Shown: piece after piece, positions 35,294-43,486 of the stretch | Position numbering within the stretch: position 1 is the stretch's first letter | Layout: each line of letters opens with the position of its first letter | Assembly (NCBI RefSeq): GCF_900172345.1 | Contig: NZ_FWFY01000005.1 | Span: forward strand, 124,001-188,000 | DNA: 64,000 nucleotides | From: Limimaricola soesokkakensis | GTDB lineage: Bacteria > Pseudomonadota > Alphaproteobacteria > Rhodobacterales > Rhodobacteraceae | Direction of reading: 5' to 3' | Notes under the pieces: generated by a model | Seen by the model: only the letters and a program-made list of their open reading frames with translations | Told to the model about the DNA's origin: nothing | Database searches by the model: none | Position numbers and translations under genes: made by a program

Positions 35294-36345
35294 GGTGCTT
35301 CCACGCCCCCGAATCCATGGCTCACGACCCGGATTTCCGCATCACCAACGGCCGCGTCACGCGCAATGCCGAGCGGGCCGAGCGCGGTCGGCTTCTGCTT
35401 GCCGGGCTCGATCGGCTGGGGCTTGTCCCCGAGGCGCCGCCGCGCTGCGACGACGCCAATCTTCTGGCGGTGCACACGCCCGAATTCGTGGCCTTTCTAG
35501 AGACCGCATGGACCGAGTGGCAGAAGTTGCCGAATGCCGGGGCCGAGGTGGTGCCGAACACGCATCCGCAGAAAGCCCGCTCGACCTATCCGCGGCATAT
35601 CCTCGGCAGGGCGGGCTGGCATCTCGCCGATCCTTCGGCGCCAATCGGCGAGTACAGTTGGACCGCCACCCGTCGCGCCGCCGATTGCGCCGTCGCCGCC
35701 GCGCGGGCGGTGTTGGACGGCGATCCTATGGCCTATGCGCTCTGCCGCCCGCCGGGGCATCATTCGGACGCAGACAGCGCCTCGGGGCATTGCCTGCTGA
35801 ACAACGCCGCCATCGCCGCGGCACATCTGCGTCGGCACCACGAACGGGTGGCGATCCTCGACATCGATGTGCATCACGGCAATGGCACGCAGGCGATCTT
35901 CTCCGACCGCGCCGACGTGCTCACCGTTTCGATCCATGCGGATCCAATGGATTACTACCCTTTCTTCAACGGCCATGCGCACGAGACGGGTCAAGGCGCT
36001 GGCGAAGGCTACAATCTCAACCTCGCCCTGCCGCGCGACAGCGGTGACGACGTCTGGCACGACGCGATCCGGCAGGCCCTCGCGCGGATCGCCGCGTTTG
36101 CCCCCGGGGCGCTGGTGCTCTCGCTCGGCCTCGACGCGCATGAAAACGATCCGCTTCGGGGCCTCGCGGTGACGACCGACGGTTTCCGGGTCGCCGGTGA
36201 GATGATCGCCGCCGCAGACCTGCCTTGCGTGATGGTGCAGGAGGGTGGTTACCTCTCGGCGGATCTGACCGACAACCTCGCCGCCTTCCTGGGCGGCGCA
36301 ATGGGCAAGGCGCCTGAAACATTCGCAACCGATGGAGCGCGGTGA
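35290..36345 (+). CDS. histone-deacetylase-family protein, acetylpolyamine amidohydrolase-like
   Basis: A 351-residue zinc deacylase of the arginase/deacetylase fold. Zinc and catalytic motifs are present: 'RPPGHHSDADSASGHCLLNN' (His-His pair and gating loop), 'VAILDIDVHHGNGTQAIF' (Asp and His zinc ligands), 'LVLSLGLDAHENDPL' (second Asp) and 'PCVMVQEGGYLSADL' (Gly-Gly-Tyr). Length and motifs fit bacterial acetylpolyamine amidohydrolases, which remove acetyl groups from N-acetylputrescine, acetylcadaverine and similar amines. It follows the GntR gene by ATGA and precedes an omega-aminotransferase by TGATG, giving a natural two-step order: deacylate, then transaminate the freed amine. The true acyl substrate is not known. 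Confidence 0.86.
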   Translation: MRCFHAPESMAHDPDFRITNGRVTRNAERAERGRLLLAGLDRLGLVPEAPPRCDDANLLAVHTPEFVAFLETAWTEWQKLPNAGAEVVPNTHPQKARSTYPRHILGRAGWHLADPSAPIGEYSWTATRRAADCAVAAARAVLDGDPMAYALCRPPGHHSDADSASGHCLLNNAAIAAAHLRRHHERVAILDIDVHHGNGTQAIFSDRADVLTVSIHADPMDYYPFFNGHAHETGQGAGEGYNLNLALPRDSGDDVWHDAIRQALARIAAFAPGALVLSLGLDAHENDPLRGLAVTTDGFRVAGEMIAAADLPCVMVQEGGYLSADLTDNLAAFLGGAMGKAPETFATDGAR

Positions 36346-37727
36346 TGAACAAGCTGTCGAATTCGCTGGCGCAGGCCGATATCGCCACTTCCCTGCACCC
36401 CTATACCAACGCCCGCCGGCACGAGGAAAAGGGCCCGCTGGTGATCTCGCGGGGCAAGGGCATCCACGTCTATGACGAGCATGGCAAGGAGTACATCGAG
36501 GCGCTGGCCGGGCTCTGGTCCGTCGCCGTGGGCTTCGACGAGCCGCGTCTCGTCGAGGCCGCCCATAAGCAGATGCAGGCGCTGCCCTACTACCACAGCT
36601 TCGCACACAAGGCGCATGAGCCGTCGATCCGGCTGGCGGAGAAGCTGGTCGAGATGACTCCTCAAGGACTTGACCGGGTGTTCTTCACCTCGTCGGGTTC
36701 GGAAGCCAATGACACCGTCGTCAAGATGGCGTGGTACATGAACAATGCGTTGGGACGTCCTGAAAAGAAAAAGTTTCTGGCCCGCATCAAGGGGTATCAC
36801 GGGATCACCGTGGCCTCGGGCTCGCTCACCGGGTTGCCCTACAATCACATGGATTTCGATCTGCCGGCGATCCCGGTCCACCATCTGACCTGTCCGCATC
36901 ACTACCGCTTCGGGCATGAGGGCGAGAGCGAGGCCGAGTTCACGCAGCGCCTTCTGGCCGAGGCCGAGGAGGTGATCCTGCGGGAGGGGCCCGAAACCAT
37001 CGCCGGCTTCATCGGCGAGCCGCTGATGGCGGCGGGGGGCGTGATGCCGCCGCCGGCGGGCTACTGGAAAGGCATCGAGGCGCTGTGCCGCAAGCACGAT
37101 ATCCTGCTGATCGCCGACGAGGTGATCAACGGATTTGGACGGCTAGGGTCGAGCTTCGGCGCGGTGCATTACGGCTTCACCCCGGACATCATGGTGCTCT
37201 CGAAGCAGCTCACCTCCTCCTACATGCCGCTCGCGGCGGTGGTGTTTTCGGAGAAGGTCTACGACGCGATCGCCGACAACACCGGCCGGATCGGTACCTT
37301 CGGTCACGGCTTCACTGCCTCGGGCCATCCGGTCGCGACGGCGGTGGGGCTCGAGAATCTGAAGATCATCGAGGAGCGCGACCTGATGGGCAACGCGACC
37401 CGGATGGGGGCACGGCTGCAAGAGGGGCTTCGGCAATACGCCGATCATCCGCTGGTGGGGGAGGTGCGCGGCGCCGGGCTGATCGCGGGCCTCGAACTGG
37501 TGGCGGACAAGACCTCGAAGCGCGCCTTCGATCCGGTCGGCAAGGTCGGTCTGGCCGCCTTCGAGATCGGCCATGAGGAAGGGATGATCATCCGCAATGT
37601 TGGCGACACTCTGGCGCTCTGCCCGCCGCTGATCGTGACCGAAGGCGACATCGACGAGATCGTCGCCCGAATGGGACGCATCCTCGACCGCACGCAGGAT
37701 CACGTCTCGAAAGAAGGTCTCGTCTAA
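36345..37727 (+). CDS. class III (omega) aminotransferase, putrescine/polyamine:pyruvate-type
   Basis: A 460-residue PLP-dependent aminotransferase. The PLP lysine is in 'IMVLSKQLTSSYMPLAAVVF', the cofactor aspartate in 'LLIADEVINGFGRLG', and the phosphate-binding 'FTSSGSEANDTVVKMAWYM' is typical of the SpuC/omega-amino acid:pyruvate group. The N-terminus 'SLHPYTNARRHEEKGPLVIS' also fits that branch. Its ATG overlaps the deacetylase stop (TGATG); a GTG three bases upstream is an alternative. It would convert a primary amine or omega-amino acid to an aldehyde with pyruvate as acceptor. A hairpin terminator follows. Confidence 0.87.
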   Translation: MNKLSNSLAQADIATSLHPYTNARRHEEKGPLVISRGKGIHVYDEHGKEYIEALAGLWSVAVGFDEPRLVEAAHKQMQALPYYHSFAHKAHEPSIRLAEKLVEMTPQGLDRVFFTSSGSEANDTVVKMAWYMNNALGRPEKKKFLARIKGYHGITVASGSLTGLPYNHMDFDLPAIPVHHLTCPHHYRFGHEGESEAEFTQRLLAEAEEVILREGPETIAGFIGEPLMAAGGVMPPPAGYWKGIEALCRKHDILLIADEVINGFGRLGSSFGAVHYGFTPDIMVLSKQLTSSYMPLAAVVFSEKVYDAIADNTGRIGTFGHGFTASGHPVATAVGLENLKIIEERDLMGNATRMGARLQEGLRQYADHPLVGEVRGAGLIAGLELVADKTSKRAFDPVGKVGLAAFEIGHEEGMIIRNVGDTLALCPPLIVTEGDIDEIVARMGRILDRTQDHVSKEGLV

Positions 37728-37740
37728 GGCGACGAGGGCT

Positions 37741-37779
37741 GCGCGCTCCCTGTCCCGGGCATCGGGCAGGGTGCCGCGC
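37741..37779. terminator. bidirectional terminator between aminotransferase and GntR genes
   Basis: A two-layer hairpin: outer GCGCG (37741-37745) with CGCGC (37775-37779), and inner CCCTG-T-CCCG with CGGG-CAGGG (37748-37771) carrying one bulged base. It fills the 69-bp gap between convergent genes. Confidence 0.6.
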
Positions 37780-37796
37780 GGCCGGTCTATCGTGCC

Positions 37797-38498
37797 TTAC
37801 GGTGCGGGCTCGGCGATGAAGAAATCCGGATGCGCTTCGGCGACCTTCGGCAGGTCGTCGAGCACGCCGCGCAGATGGGTTCGGACCGCCGCTTCGGCGG
37901 CATCTGCGTCTCCTGCCGCGATCGCGTCGACGATGGCCTGATGCTGGCCGACCAGCCGGTCGACGGGGAACTCCACGGCCGTGAGGTGCCGCACCCGGTC
38001 CATGTGCATCTTGATCGGCTGCAGATGCGTCCAGGCACCGGCGCGACCGGCCATCTCGGCCAGCGTACGGTGGAACAGCTCGTCCAGCTCTACGAAGCTG
38101 CGTCCCCCGTCCTGCGCGGCCTTGGCCTGATCCGCCATCTGACGGCGCAGCTCGGCCAGCGCGGCCGCATCGGCGCTGCGCGCCGCCAGCCGGGCGATAT
38201 CGGCCTCGACCGCCTCGCGCACGAAGCGCGAGACCTCGACCTCGGCGACGTCGATCTTGCGCACATAGGTGCCGCGCTGCGGCCGCACTTCCAACAGCTT
38301 TTCCCCGGCGAGCCGGATGAACGCCTCACGCACCGGCTGGCGCGAGAGGCCATAGCCGGTGGCAATGTCCTGTTCCGACAGGCGGGTGCCCGGGGTCAGT
38401 TCGCCGGTGACGATGCGCGCGCGGAGGCTGGTGATGAGCTGGAGGCCAACCGGGGCGGAGGCGTCGAGGGCGAAGGATGCTGGGTTCGTGGCTGACAT
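37797..38498 (-). CDS. GntR-family (FCD-type) regulator, UxuR/ExuR-like, of the hexuronate operon
   Basis: A 233-residue FadR-subfamily regulator. The winged helix lies at about 18-82 ('LITSLRARIVTGELTPGTRL', 'SEQDIATGYGLSRQPVREAF') and the FCD domain at about 90-215 ('DELFHRTLAEMAGRAGAW', 'VGQHQAIVDAIAAGDADAAE'). It is divergent from uxuA, the first gene of a long uronate operon, with a 102-bp control region between. By family and position it is a repressor relieved by a hexuronate or an intermediate such as fructuronate. Its stop is separated from the previous operon by a terminator. Confidence 0.87.
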   Translation of the reverse strand: MSATNPASFALDASAPVGLQLITSLRARIVTGELTPGTRLSEQDIATGYGLSRQPVREAFIRLAGEKLLEVRPQRGTYVRKIDVAEVEVSRFVREAVEADIARLAARSADAAALAELRRQMADQAKAAQDGGRSFVELDELFHRTLAEMAGRAGAWTHLQPIKMHMDRVRHLTAVEFPVDRLVGQHQAIVDAIAAGDADAAEAAVRTHLRGVLDDLPKVAEAHPDFFIAEPAP

Positions 38499-38530
38499 GG
38501 CGCTCTCTATGGATCTGGCGCCACCTTAAT

Positions 38531-38546
38531 CCATACTACCATACTT
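38531..38546. promoter_or_regulatory. tandem 8-bp repeat in the GntR-uxuA control region
   Basis: CCATACTA (38531-38538) is followed directly by CCATACTT (38539-38546), then an A/T-rich TGTAAACTTT. This is the only A/T-rich patch in the divergent 102-bp region and a candidate for promoter plus regulator site. It is not a clean palindrome, so confidence is low. Confidence 0.35.
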
Positions 38547-38600
38547 GTAAACTTTCGAATCGCGGTCTAGTCTCGTCAGCGATTGGGAGGGAGATCCGTT

Positions 38601-39818
38601 ATGCGGCAGACATGGCGCTGGTTCGGGCCGAAGGACGGGGTTGGCATCGACGACATGATGCAGGCCGGGGTCGAGGGCGTGGTCTCGGCGTTGCATCACA
38701 TGCCCACCGGCGTGGTCTGGCCTCTGGAAGAGATCGAGCAGCGGCAGCGCGAGATTGCCACGCGTGCTGACGGCACCGCTTCCGGTCTTGCCTGGGAGGT
38801 GGTCGAGAGCCTGCCCGTCTCCGAGGACATCAAGAAGCAGTCCGGCGATTGGCGTGCCCATATCGCGGCCTACAAGCAAAGCATGGCCGATCTCGCCAAC
38901 GCCGGCATCGAGGTGATCTGCTACAACTTCATGCCGGTTCTGGACTGGACCCGCACCGACCTTGCCTACCGCGTCGCGCATGGCGGCACGGCAATGCGTT
39001 TCGACCTGCACGACTTCGCGGCCTTCGATATCCATATCCTGAAGCGCCCCGGCGCGGCCGAGAGCTTTCCAGAGGGCGTGGCCGAGATCGCGGCCGAGCG
39101 TTTCGCGCGGATGGACGATGACATGCGCCGCCGTCTGGCCACCAATGTCGTCTTCGGCCTGCCGGGGGCCGCCGAGCATTTCACCCTCGACGACGTGCGC
39201 GCGCATCTGGCCGAATATGCGGGCATGCGCGCCGAGACGCTGCGCGGCCACCTGATCGATTTCCTCGCGGAAGTGGCGCCCGAGGCCGAAAGGCTGGGGC
39301 TTCGGCTCTGCTGTCACCCCGACGATCCGCCATTCTCTTTACTGGGCCTGCCGCGCGTCATGTCGACCGAGGCCGATTACTGCGCCGTGATGGAGGCGGT
39401 GGATCTGCGCGCGAACGGCATCACGCTGTGCTCGGGCTCGCTTGGTGCGCGGGCCGACAACGACATTCCCGGCATGATGGCGCGGCTGGGGGATCGGGTG
39501 CATTTCCTGCACATGCGCAACGTCGCGCGCGAAGGCGACGGCACGCCCTGCTCGTTCCACGAGGCCGAGCATCTGGGCGGCGACACCGACATGGTGGATT
39601 TTATCGCCGCCGTTCTACGCGAGGAGGCACGACGTCGGGAAGAGGGCCGCGCCGATGTCTCGATCCCGTTCCGCCCCGATCACGGGCAGGACATCCTCGA
39701 CGACCTGAAGCGCAGGGCCCAGCCCGGCTACCCGGCGATCGGCCGGCTCAAGGGGCTGGCCGAGCTGCGCGGCATCATGACCGCGCTCGGCCATGCCGAG
39801 CATGGGCTGCGGCCATGA
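38601..39818 (+). CDS. uxuA: mannonate dehydratase
   Basis: A 405-residue UxuA, which dehydrates D-mannonate to 2-keto-3-deoxygluconate. Family marks are the N-terminal 'MRQTWRWFGPKDGVGIDDMM', 'GVEGVVSALHHMPTGVVWP', 'GIEVICYNFMPVLDWTRTDL', the metal-site 'LRLCCHPDDPPFSLLGLPR' and 'VHFLHMRNVAREGDGT'. ATG 38601 with the GGGAGG-type ribosome site is preferred to an upstream in-frame GTG. It is the first gene of the uronate operon and is coupled to uxuB by ATGA. Size is normal. Confidence 0.96.
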   Translation: MRQTWRWFGPKDGVGIDDMMQAGVEGVVSALHHMPTGVVWPLEEIEQRQREIATRADGTASGLAWEVVESLPVSEDIKKQSGDWRAHIAAYKQSMADLANAGIEVICYNFMPVLDWTRTDLAYRVAHGGTAMRFDLHDFAAFDIHILKRPGAAESFPEGVAEIAAERFARMDDDMRRRLATNVVFGLPGAAEHFTLDDVRAHLAEYAGMRAETLRGHLIDFLAEVAPEAERLGLRLCCHPDDPPFSLLGLPRVMSTEADYCAVMEAVDLRANGITLCSGSLGARADNDIPGMMARLGDRVHFLHMRNVAREGDGTPCSFHEAEHLGGDTDMVDFIAAVLREEARRREEGRADVSIPFRPDHGQDILDDLKRRAQPGYPAIGRLKGLAELRGIMTALGHAEHGLRP

Positions 39819-41281
39819 CCCGGCTTTCGCGCAGCGCGCTGGCACAGCTGCCCGTGGGCGCGGCCCGCGGCTACGACCCGGCGGCGCATGGTGTGGGTAT
39901 TCTTCATCTCGGGGCGGGCGCCTTCCATCGCGCGCATCAGGCCGCGATCACCGACGCCGCGCTGGCGGCCTCTGGCGGCGATTGGCGCATCGCGGGGGTC
40001 AGCCTGCGCTCGGCCGACTTGGCCAAGACGCTGGCATCGCAGGACGGGCTTTACACGCTGATCGAGCGCGGCGCGCAGGGCGACCGGGCGCGGGTGATCG
40101 GTGCGATCGACCGGGTGGTCGCGGCGCGCGGCACGCCCGAGGCGGTGCTCGGGCCGATGTCCGATCCGGCGATCCGCATCGTCACGCTAACCGTCACCGA
40201 AAAGGCCTATGGCATCGACCGGAGCGGTCCTGACGCCGACCCGGCACATCCGGATGTCGCGGCCGATTTCGAAAGACCGGCCGCGCCGCGCGGCGTGCTG
40301 GGGCTACTGGTCGAGGGGCTGCGCCGACGGCGTGCGGCGGGACATGCGCCCTTCACCGTGCTGTGCTGCGACAACTTGCCGGAGAACGGTGCGCTGTTGC
40401 GCGGGGGCGTGGTGGGCTTTGCCCGTCGGGTTGATCCCGAACTCGCCGACTGGATCGCCGCCAAAGTGGCCTTCCCGTCCTCGATGGTCGACCGGATCAC
40501 CCCGGCGGCGACCGAGGCGACGCTCGCGCTCGCGGCCCGCCTGACCGGTTTCGAGGATGCCGCGGCGATCGAGACCGAGCCCTTCTGCCAATGGGTGATC
40601 GAGGATCGCTTCCCGCAGGGTCGCCCCGACTGGGCGGCGGGCGGCGCGATCTTCGTCGACGACGTAGCGCTCTACGAGCGGATGAAGCTCAGGATGCTGA
40701 ACGGGGCGCATTCGCTCATCGCCTATGCCGGGTTCATCTCGGGCCATGCGCTGGTGCGCGAGGCGATGGCCGACCCGGCCCTCGCGGCCTTGGCGCGGCG
40801 GCAGATCGCGGCGGCGGCCGCGACGCTGGACCCGCTGCCCGGCATCGATCTCGCGGCCTATGGCGATGAGCTTGCCGCGCGTTTCGCCAATCCGGCGATC
40901 GCGCACGAGACCTACCAGATCGCGATGGATGGCAGCCAGAAGCTGCCGCAGCGCATCTTCGGCCCGGCCTGCGACGCGCAGCTTGTGGGGCAGGATCTGC
41001 GCCCTTTCGCCTTCGCCACCGCGGCCTGGGCGCGCTACTGCATGGGCCGGGACGAGAGTGGGGAACGCTACGCGCTGCGCGACCCGCGCGAGGTCGAGAT
41101 CGCGGCGGTCGTCGAGGCGGCGGGCGATGGTGCGAGGGCGCTGCTCGCCGGGCTGCTGCGGCTGCCGGGGCTGACACCTGCCGAGCTCCTCGACGGTGCG
41201 TTCGAGGCGCAGTCGGCGGAGATCCTGCACGACATGATCGAGCGGGGCATGGCCACCGCCATCGCGGGTGAGGCGGCGTGA
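39815..41281 (+). CDS. uxuB: D-mannonate oxidoreductase (fructuronate reductase), mannitol dehydrogenase family
   Basis: A 488-residue NAD-dependent polyol dehydrogenase family protein. The N-terminal nucleotide-binding region is 'GVGILHLGAGAFHRAHQAAI', the catalytic-domain lysine motif is in 'LYERMKLRMLNGAHSLIAYA', and 'PSSMVDRITPAATEA' and 'DGSQKLPQRIFGPA' are family signatures. Between uxuA and kdgK it is best read as UxuB, reducing D-fructuronate to D-mannonate, although mannitol, altronate or arabinitol dehydrogenases share the fold. It starts by ATGA overlap with uxuA. Confidence 0.9.
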   Translation: MTRLSRSALAQLPVGAARGYDPAAHGVGILHLGAGAFHRAHQAAITDAALAASGGDWRIAGVSLRSADLAKTLASQDGLYTLIERGAQGDRARVIGAIDRVVAARGTPEAVLGPMSDPAIRIVTLTVTEKAYGIDRSGPDADPAHPDVAADFERPAAPRGVLGLLVEGLRRRRAAGHAPFTVLCCDNLPENGALLRGGVVGFARRVDPELADWIAAKVAFPSSMVDRITPAATEATLALAARLTGFEDAAAIETEPFCQWVIEDRFPQGRPDWAAGGAIFVDDVALYERMKLRMLNGAHSLIAYAGFISGHALVREAMADPALAALARRQIAAAAATLDPLPGIDLAAYGDELAARFANPAIAHETYQIAMDGSQKLPQRIFGPACDAQLVGQDLRPFAFATAAWARYCMGRDESGERYALRDPREVEIAAVVEAAGDGARALLAGLLRLPGLTPAELLDGAFEAQSAEILHDMIERGMATAIAGEAA

Positions 41282-42228
41282 TGCAGCTTCTCGCGATCGG
41301 CGAATGCATGATCGAGATGTCGGGCGGGCAGGATGGCTGCTGGCGCATGGGCTTTGCCGGGGACACGCTCAACACGCTGTGGTACGCGCGCGCCGGGCTG
41401 GACCCGGCCGAGGGGCCGGTGGGCTATTTCACCGCGCTCGGGACCGACGGCTTCTCGGACCGGATCGTGGCATTCCTCGACAAGGCGGGCATCGCCACGG
41501 GAGCGATCCGGCGGATACCCGACCGGCGTCCCGGTCTCTACATGATCGAGCAACGGGACGGGGACCGCGCCTTCACCTACTGGCGTGATACCTCGGCGGC
41601 GCGTGCCCTTGCCGATGACGAAGCGGTGCTGCGGACCGCGATGCGGGACGCGCGGATGATCTACCTGTCGGGGATAACGTTGGCGATCCTGCCGGCCGAG
41701 GGCCGGGCGCGGCTGCTCGATGCCCTGCGCGCCGCGCGAGAGGGCGGGGCCCGCATCGCCTTCGACCCCAATATCCGCCCCGCCCTTTGGTCCGACGAGG
41801 CCGGAATGCGCGACGCGATCACCGCAGCGGCGGCGATCTCGGACATCGCGCTGCCGAGCTTCGATGACGAGGCGCGTTGGTTCGGCGACGCCGATCCCGC
41901 CGCCTGCGCCCGACGCTATGCTGCCGCCGGGGCGGGCGAGGTGGCGGTCAAGGACGGGGCCGGGCCGGTGACACTCCTCTCGGAGGGCGAGACGACGGTC
42001 ATGCCGGTGCCGCCAGCGGTCAAAGTGGTCGACGCCACCGGCGCGGGCGACAGCTTCAACGGGGGCTATCTCGCGGCCCGGCTGAACGGTGCCTCGCCGG
42101 TCGAGGCCGCGCGGGCCGGAACCGTCATGGCCGCGCGGGTGATCGCGGCGCATGGGGCGATCATCGACTTGCCCGAAACCCGGATCTGGGACCGGGATGC
42201 ACCCAAGGGAGGCCGCGATGACCGCTGA
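41281..42228 (+). CDS. kdgK: 2-dehydro-3-deoxygluconokinase
   Basis: A 315-residue PfkB-family sugar kinase. The N-terminal 'LLAIGECMIEMSG' and 'GFAGDTLNTLWYARAG' and the C-terminal catalytic motif 'VVDATGAGDSFNGGYLAARL' (with the Asp base in G-A-G-D) are characteristic of KDG kinases. It phosphorylates 2-keto-3-deoxygluconate to KDPG, the common product of the uxu and kdu branches. The KDPG aldolase (eda) expected next is not in the window. ATG 41281 overlaps the uxuB stop (TGATG); the end overlaps the next gene by 11 bp. Confidence 0.95.
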   Translation: MQLLAIGECMIEMSGGQDGCWRMGFAGDTLNTLWYARAGLDPAEGPVGYFTALGTDGFSDRIVAFLDKAGIATGAIRRIPDRRPGLYMIEQRDGDRAFTYWRDTSAARALADDEAVLRTAMRDARMIYLSGITLAILPAEGRARLLDALRAAREGGARIAFDPNIRPALWSDEAGMRDAITAAAAISDIALPSFDDEARWFGDADPAACARRYAAAGAGEVAVKDGAGPVTLLSEGETTVMPVPPAVKVVDATGAGDSFNGGYLAARLNGASPVEAARAGTVMAARVIAAHGAIIDLPETRIWDRDAPKGGRDDR

Positions 42229-43486
42229 TCGGACAATCTATGCCGGTCGCCACGACCCGGTCGCAGCGCGGCGCGTCGGCGATTTTCTCTTCGATACGCT
42301 GCCGGGGTGGCTGGAACTGGCGCAGGACGACAGCGGCGCGGTGGCCGAACGGCTCGAGGCGCCGGGCAAACCCCTGGCCTCGCCCGAGCGCACGACGCTG
42401 ACCCAGGCGCGGCTCGTCTTCACCTTCGCGCATCTGCATCTCGCGACCGGCGCGCCATGGATGCGCGAGGCCGCCATCGCGATCCATCGCTATCTCGACA
42501 CGGCGCTGCGCGACGAGGATGGCGGTTACCGCGTCGCGGCGCTGGCCTCGGGCGCGCCGAGCGCCGCCCCCGAATACGCTCTGCGCCGCACCTATGACCA
42601 GTCCTTCGCGTTGCTGGCATTAGTAACTTTGCGCCGCGCAGCACCCGAGGCGGTGCCTGAAGGGCGGGTCGAGGCCTGCTGGGACTTCATTTCGACGCGC
42701 CTTACCGATCCCGCGACCGGCGCGCTGTGGGAGGATGACGCGATGGCGGCGCGCGGGCCCTGGCCCGGCGAACTGCGGGCGCAGAACCCGCATATGCACA
42801 TGATCGAGGCGCTGCTCCAGGCCCATGAGATGACCGGTGAGGCGGTCTGGCGCGACCGGGCGGCCGGTCTGGTCGAGGTTGGGCTGCGACATTTCCTCGA
42901 TCCCGACACCGGCGCGATCCGCGAGTTCACCGGCCACGACCTCGCCCCGTTCGACACGGCCGATGGCTGGCGCCGCGAGCCGGGGCACCAGTATGAATGG
43001 GCCTGGCTGCTGCGCCGCTTCGCGGCGATGGGTGGCGATCCGGCGGTGACTGAGACGGCCGCGCGGATGCAGCGCTTCGTCGAGGCGCACGGGCTGCGCC
43101 GGGACGGGCCGCTCGCCGGGGCGCCCTTTGACGCGGTCTCGGCCGATGGCGCCGTGACCGAGCCCGAACATCTGCTCTGGCCGCTGACCGAGGCGGGCAA
43201 GCTCTATGCCGACCTGCATGCCGAGACCGGCGATCGGGAACATGCCGCGCGGGCGCTGGCGCTGCTCGAGCTGATTTTCGCGCGCTACGTCGCGGACGGG
43301 TCTGACCCGTTCTGGGTCAACCGCCTCGACAGACAGGGCCGGGTGCTCTGGCCTGAGGCGCTGAGCCGGCTGCTTTACCATCTCGCGCTGTTCCTGACCG
43401 AGGGCGGCCGCGCCGGGCTGTGGTCGCTCAAACAGGATGCCGCGCCGCGAGATCAAGATGTTCACAAGGAGGAGGACCTTACATGA
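42218..43486 (+). CDS. AGE-family sugar epimerase/isomerase
   Basis: A 422-residue (alpha/alpha)6-barrel protein of the N-acylglucosamine 2-epimerase/mannose isomerase family. Marks are 'ALRRTYDQSFALLALVTL', 'QNPHMHMIEALLQAHEMTGE' and 'PGHQYEWAWLLRRFAAMGG', which carry the His and Glu/Arg residues of the active-site funnel. ATG 42218 has GGGAGG five or six bases upstream and lies within the end of kdgK. Members interconvert mannose/fructose, glucose/mannose, GlcNAc/ManNAc or cellobiose. Inside a uronate operon it may act on a neutral sugar or a uronate released from the same polysaccharide, a role not predicted by the standard pathway. Confidence 0.87.
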   Translation: MTADRTIYAGRHDPVAARRVGDFLFDTLPGWLELAQDDSGAVAERLEAPGKPLASPERTTLTQARLVFTFAHLHLATGAPWMREAAIAIHRYLDTALRDEDGGYRVAALASGAPSAAPEYALRRTYDQSFALLALVTLRRAAPEAVPEGRVEACWDFISTRLTDPATGALWEDDAMAARGPWPGELRAQNPHMHMIEALLQAHEMTGEAVWRDRAAGLVEVGLRHFLDPDTGAIREFTGHDLAPFDTADGWRREPGHQYEWAWLLRRFAAMGGDPAVTETAARMQRFVEAHGLRRDGPLAGAPFDAVSADGAVTEPEHLLWPLTEAGKLYADLHAETGDREHAARALALLELIFARYVADGSDPFWVNRLDRQGRVLWPEALSRLLYHLALFLTEGGRAGLWSLKQDAAPRDQDVHKEEDLT

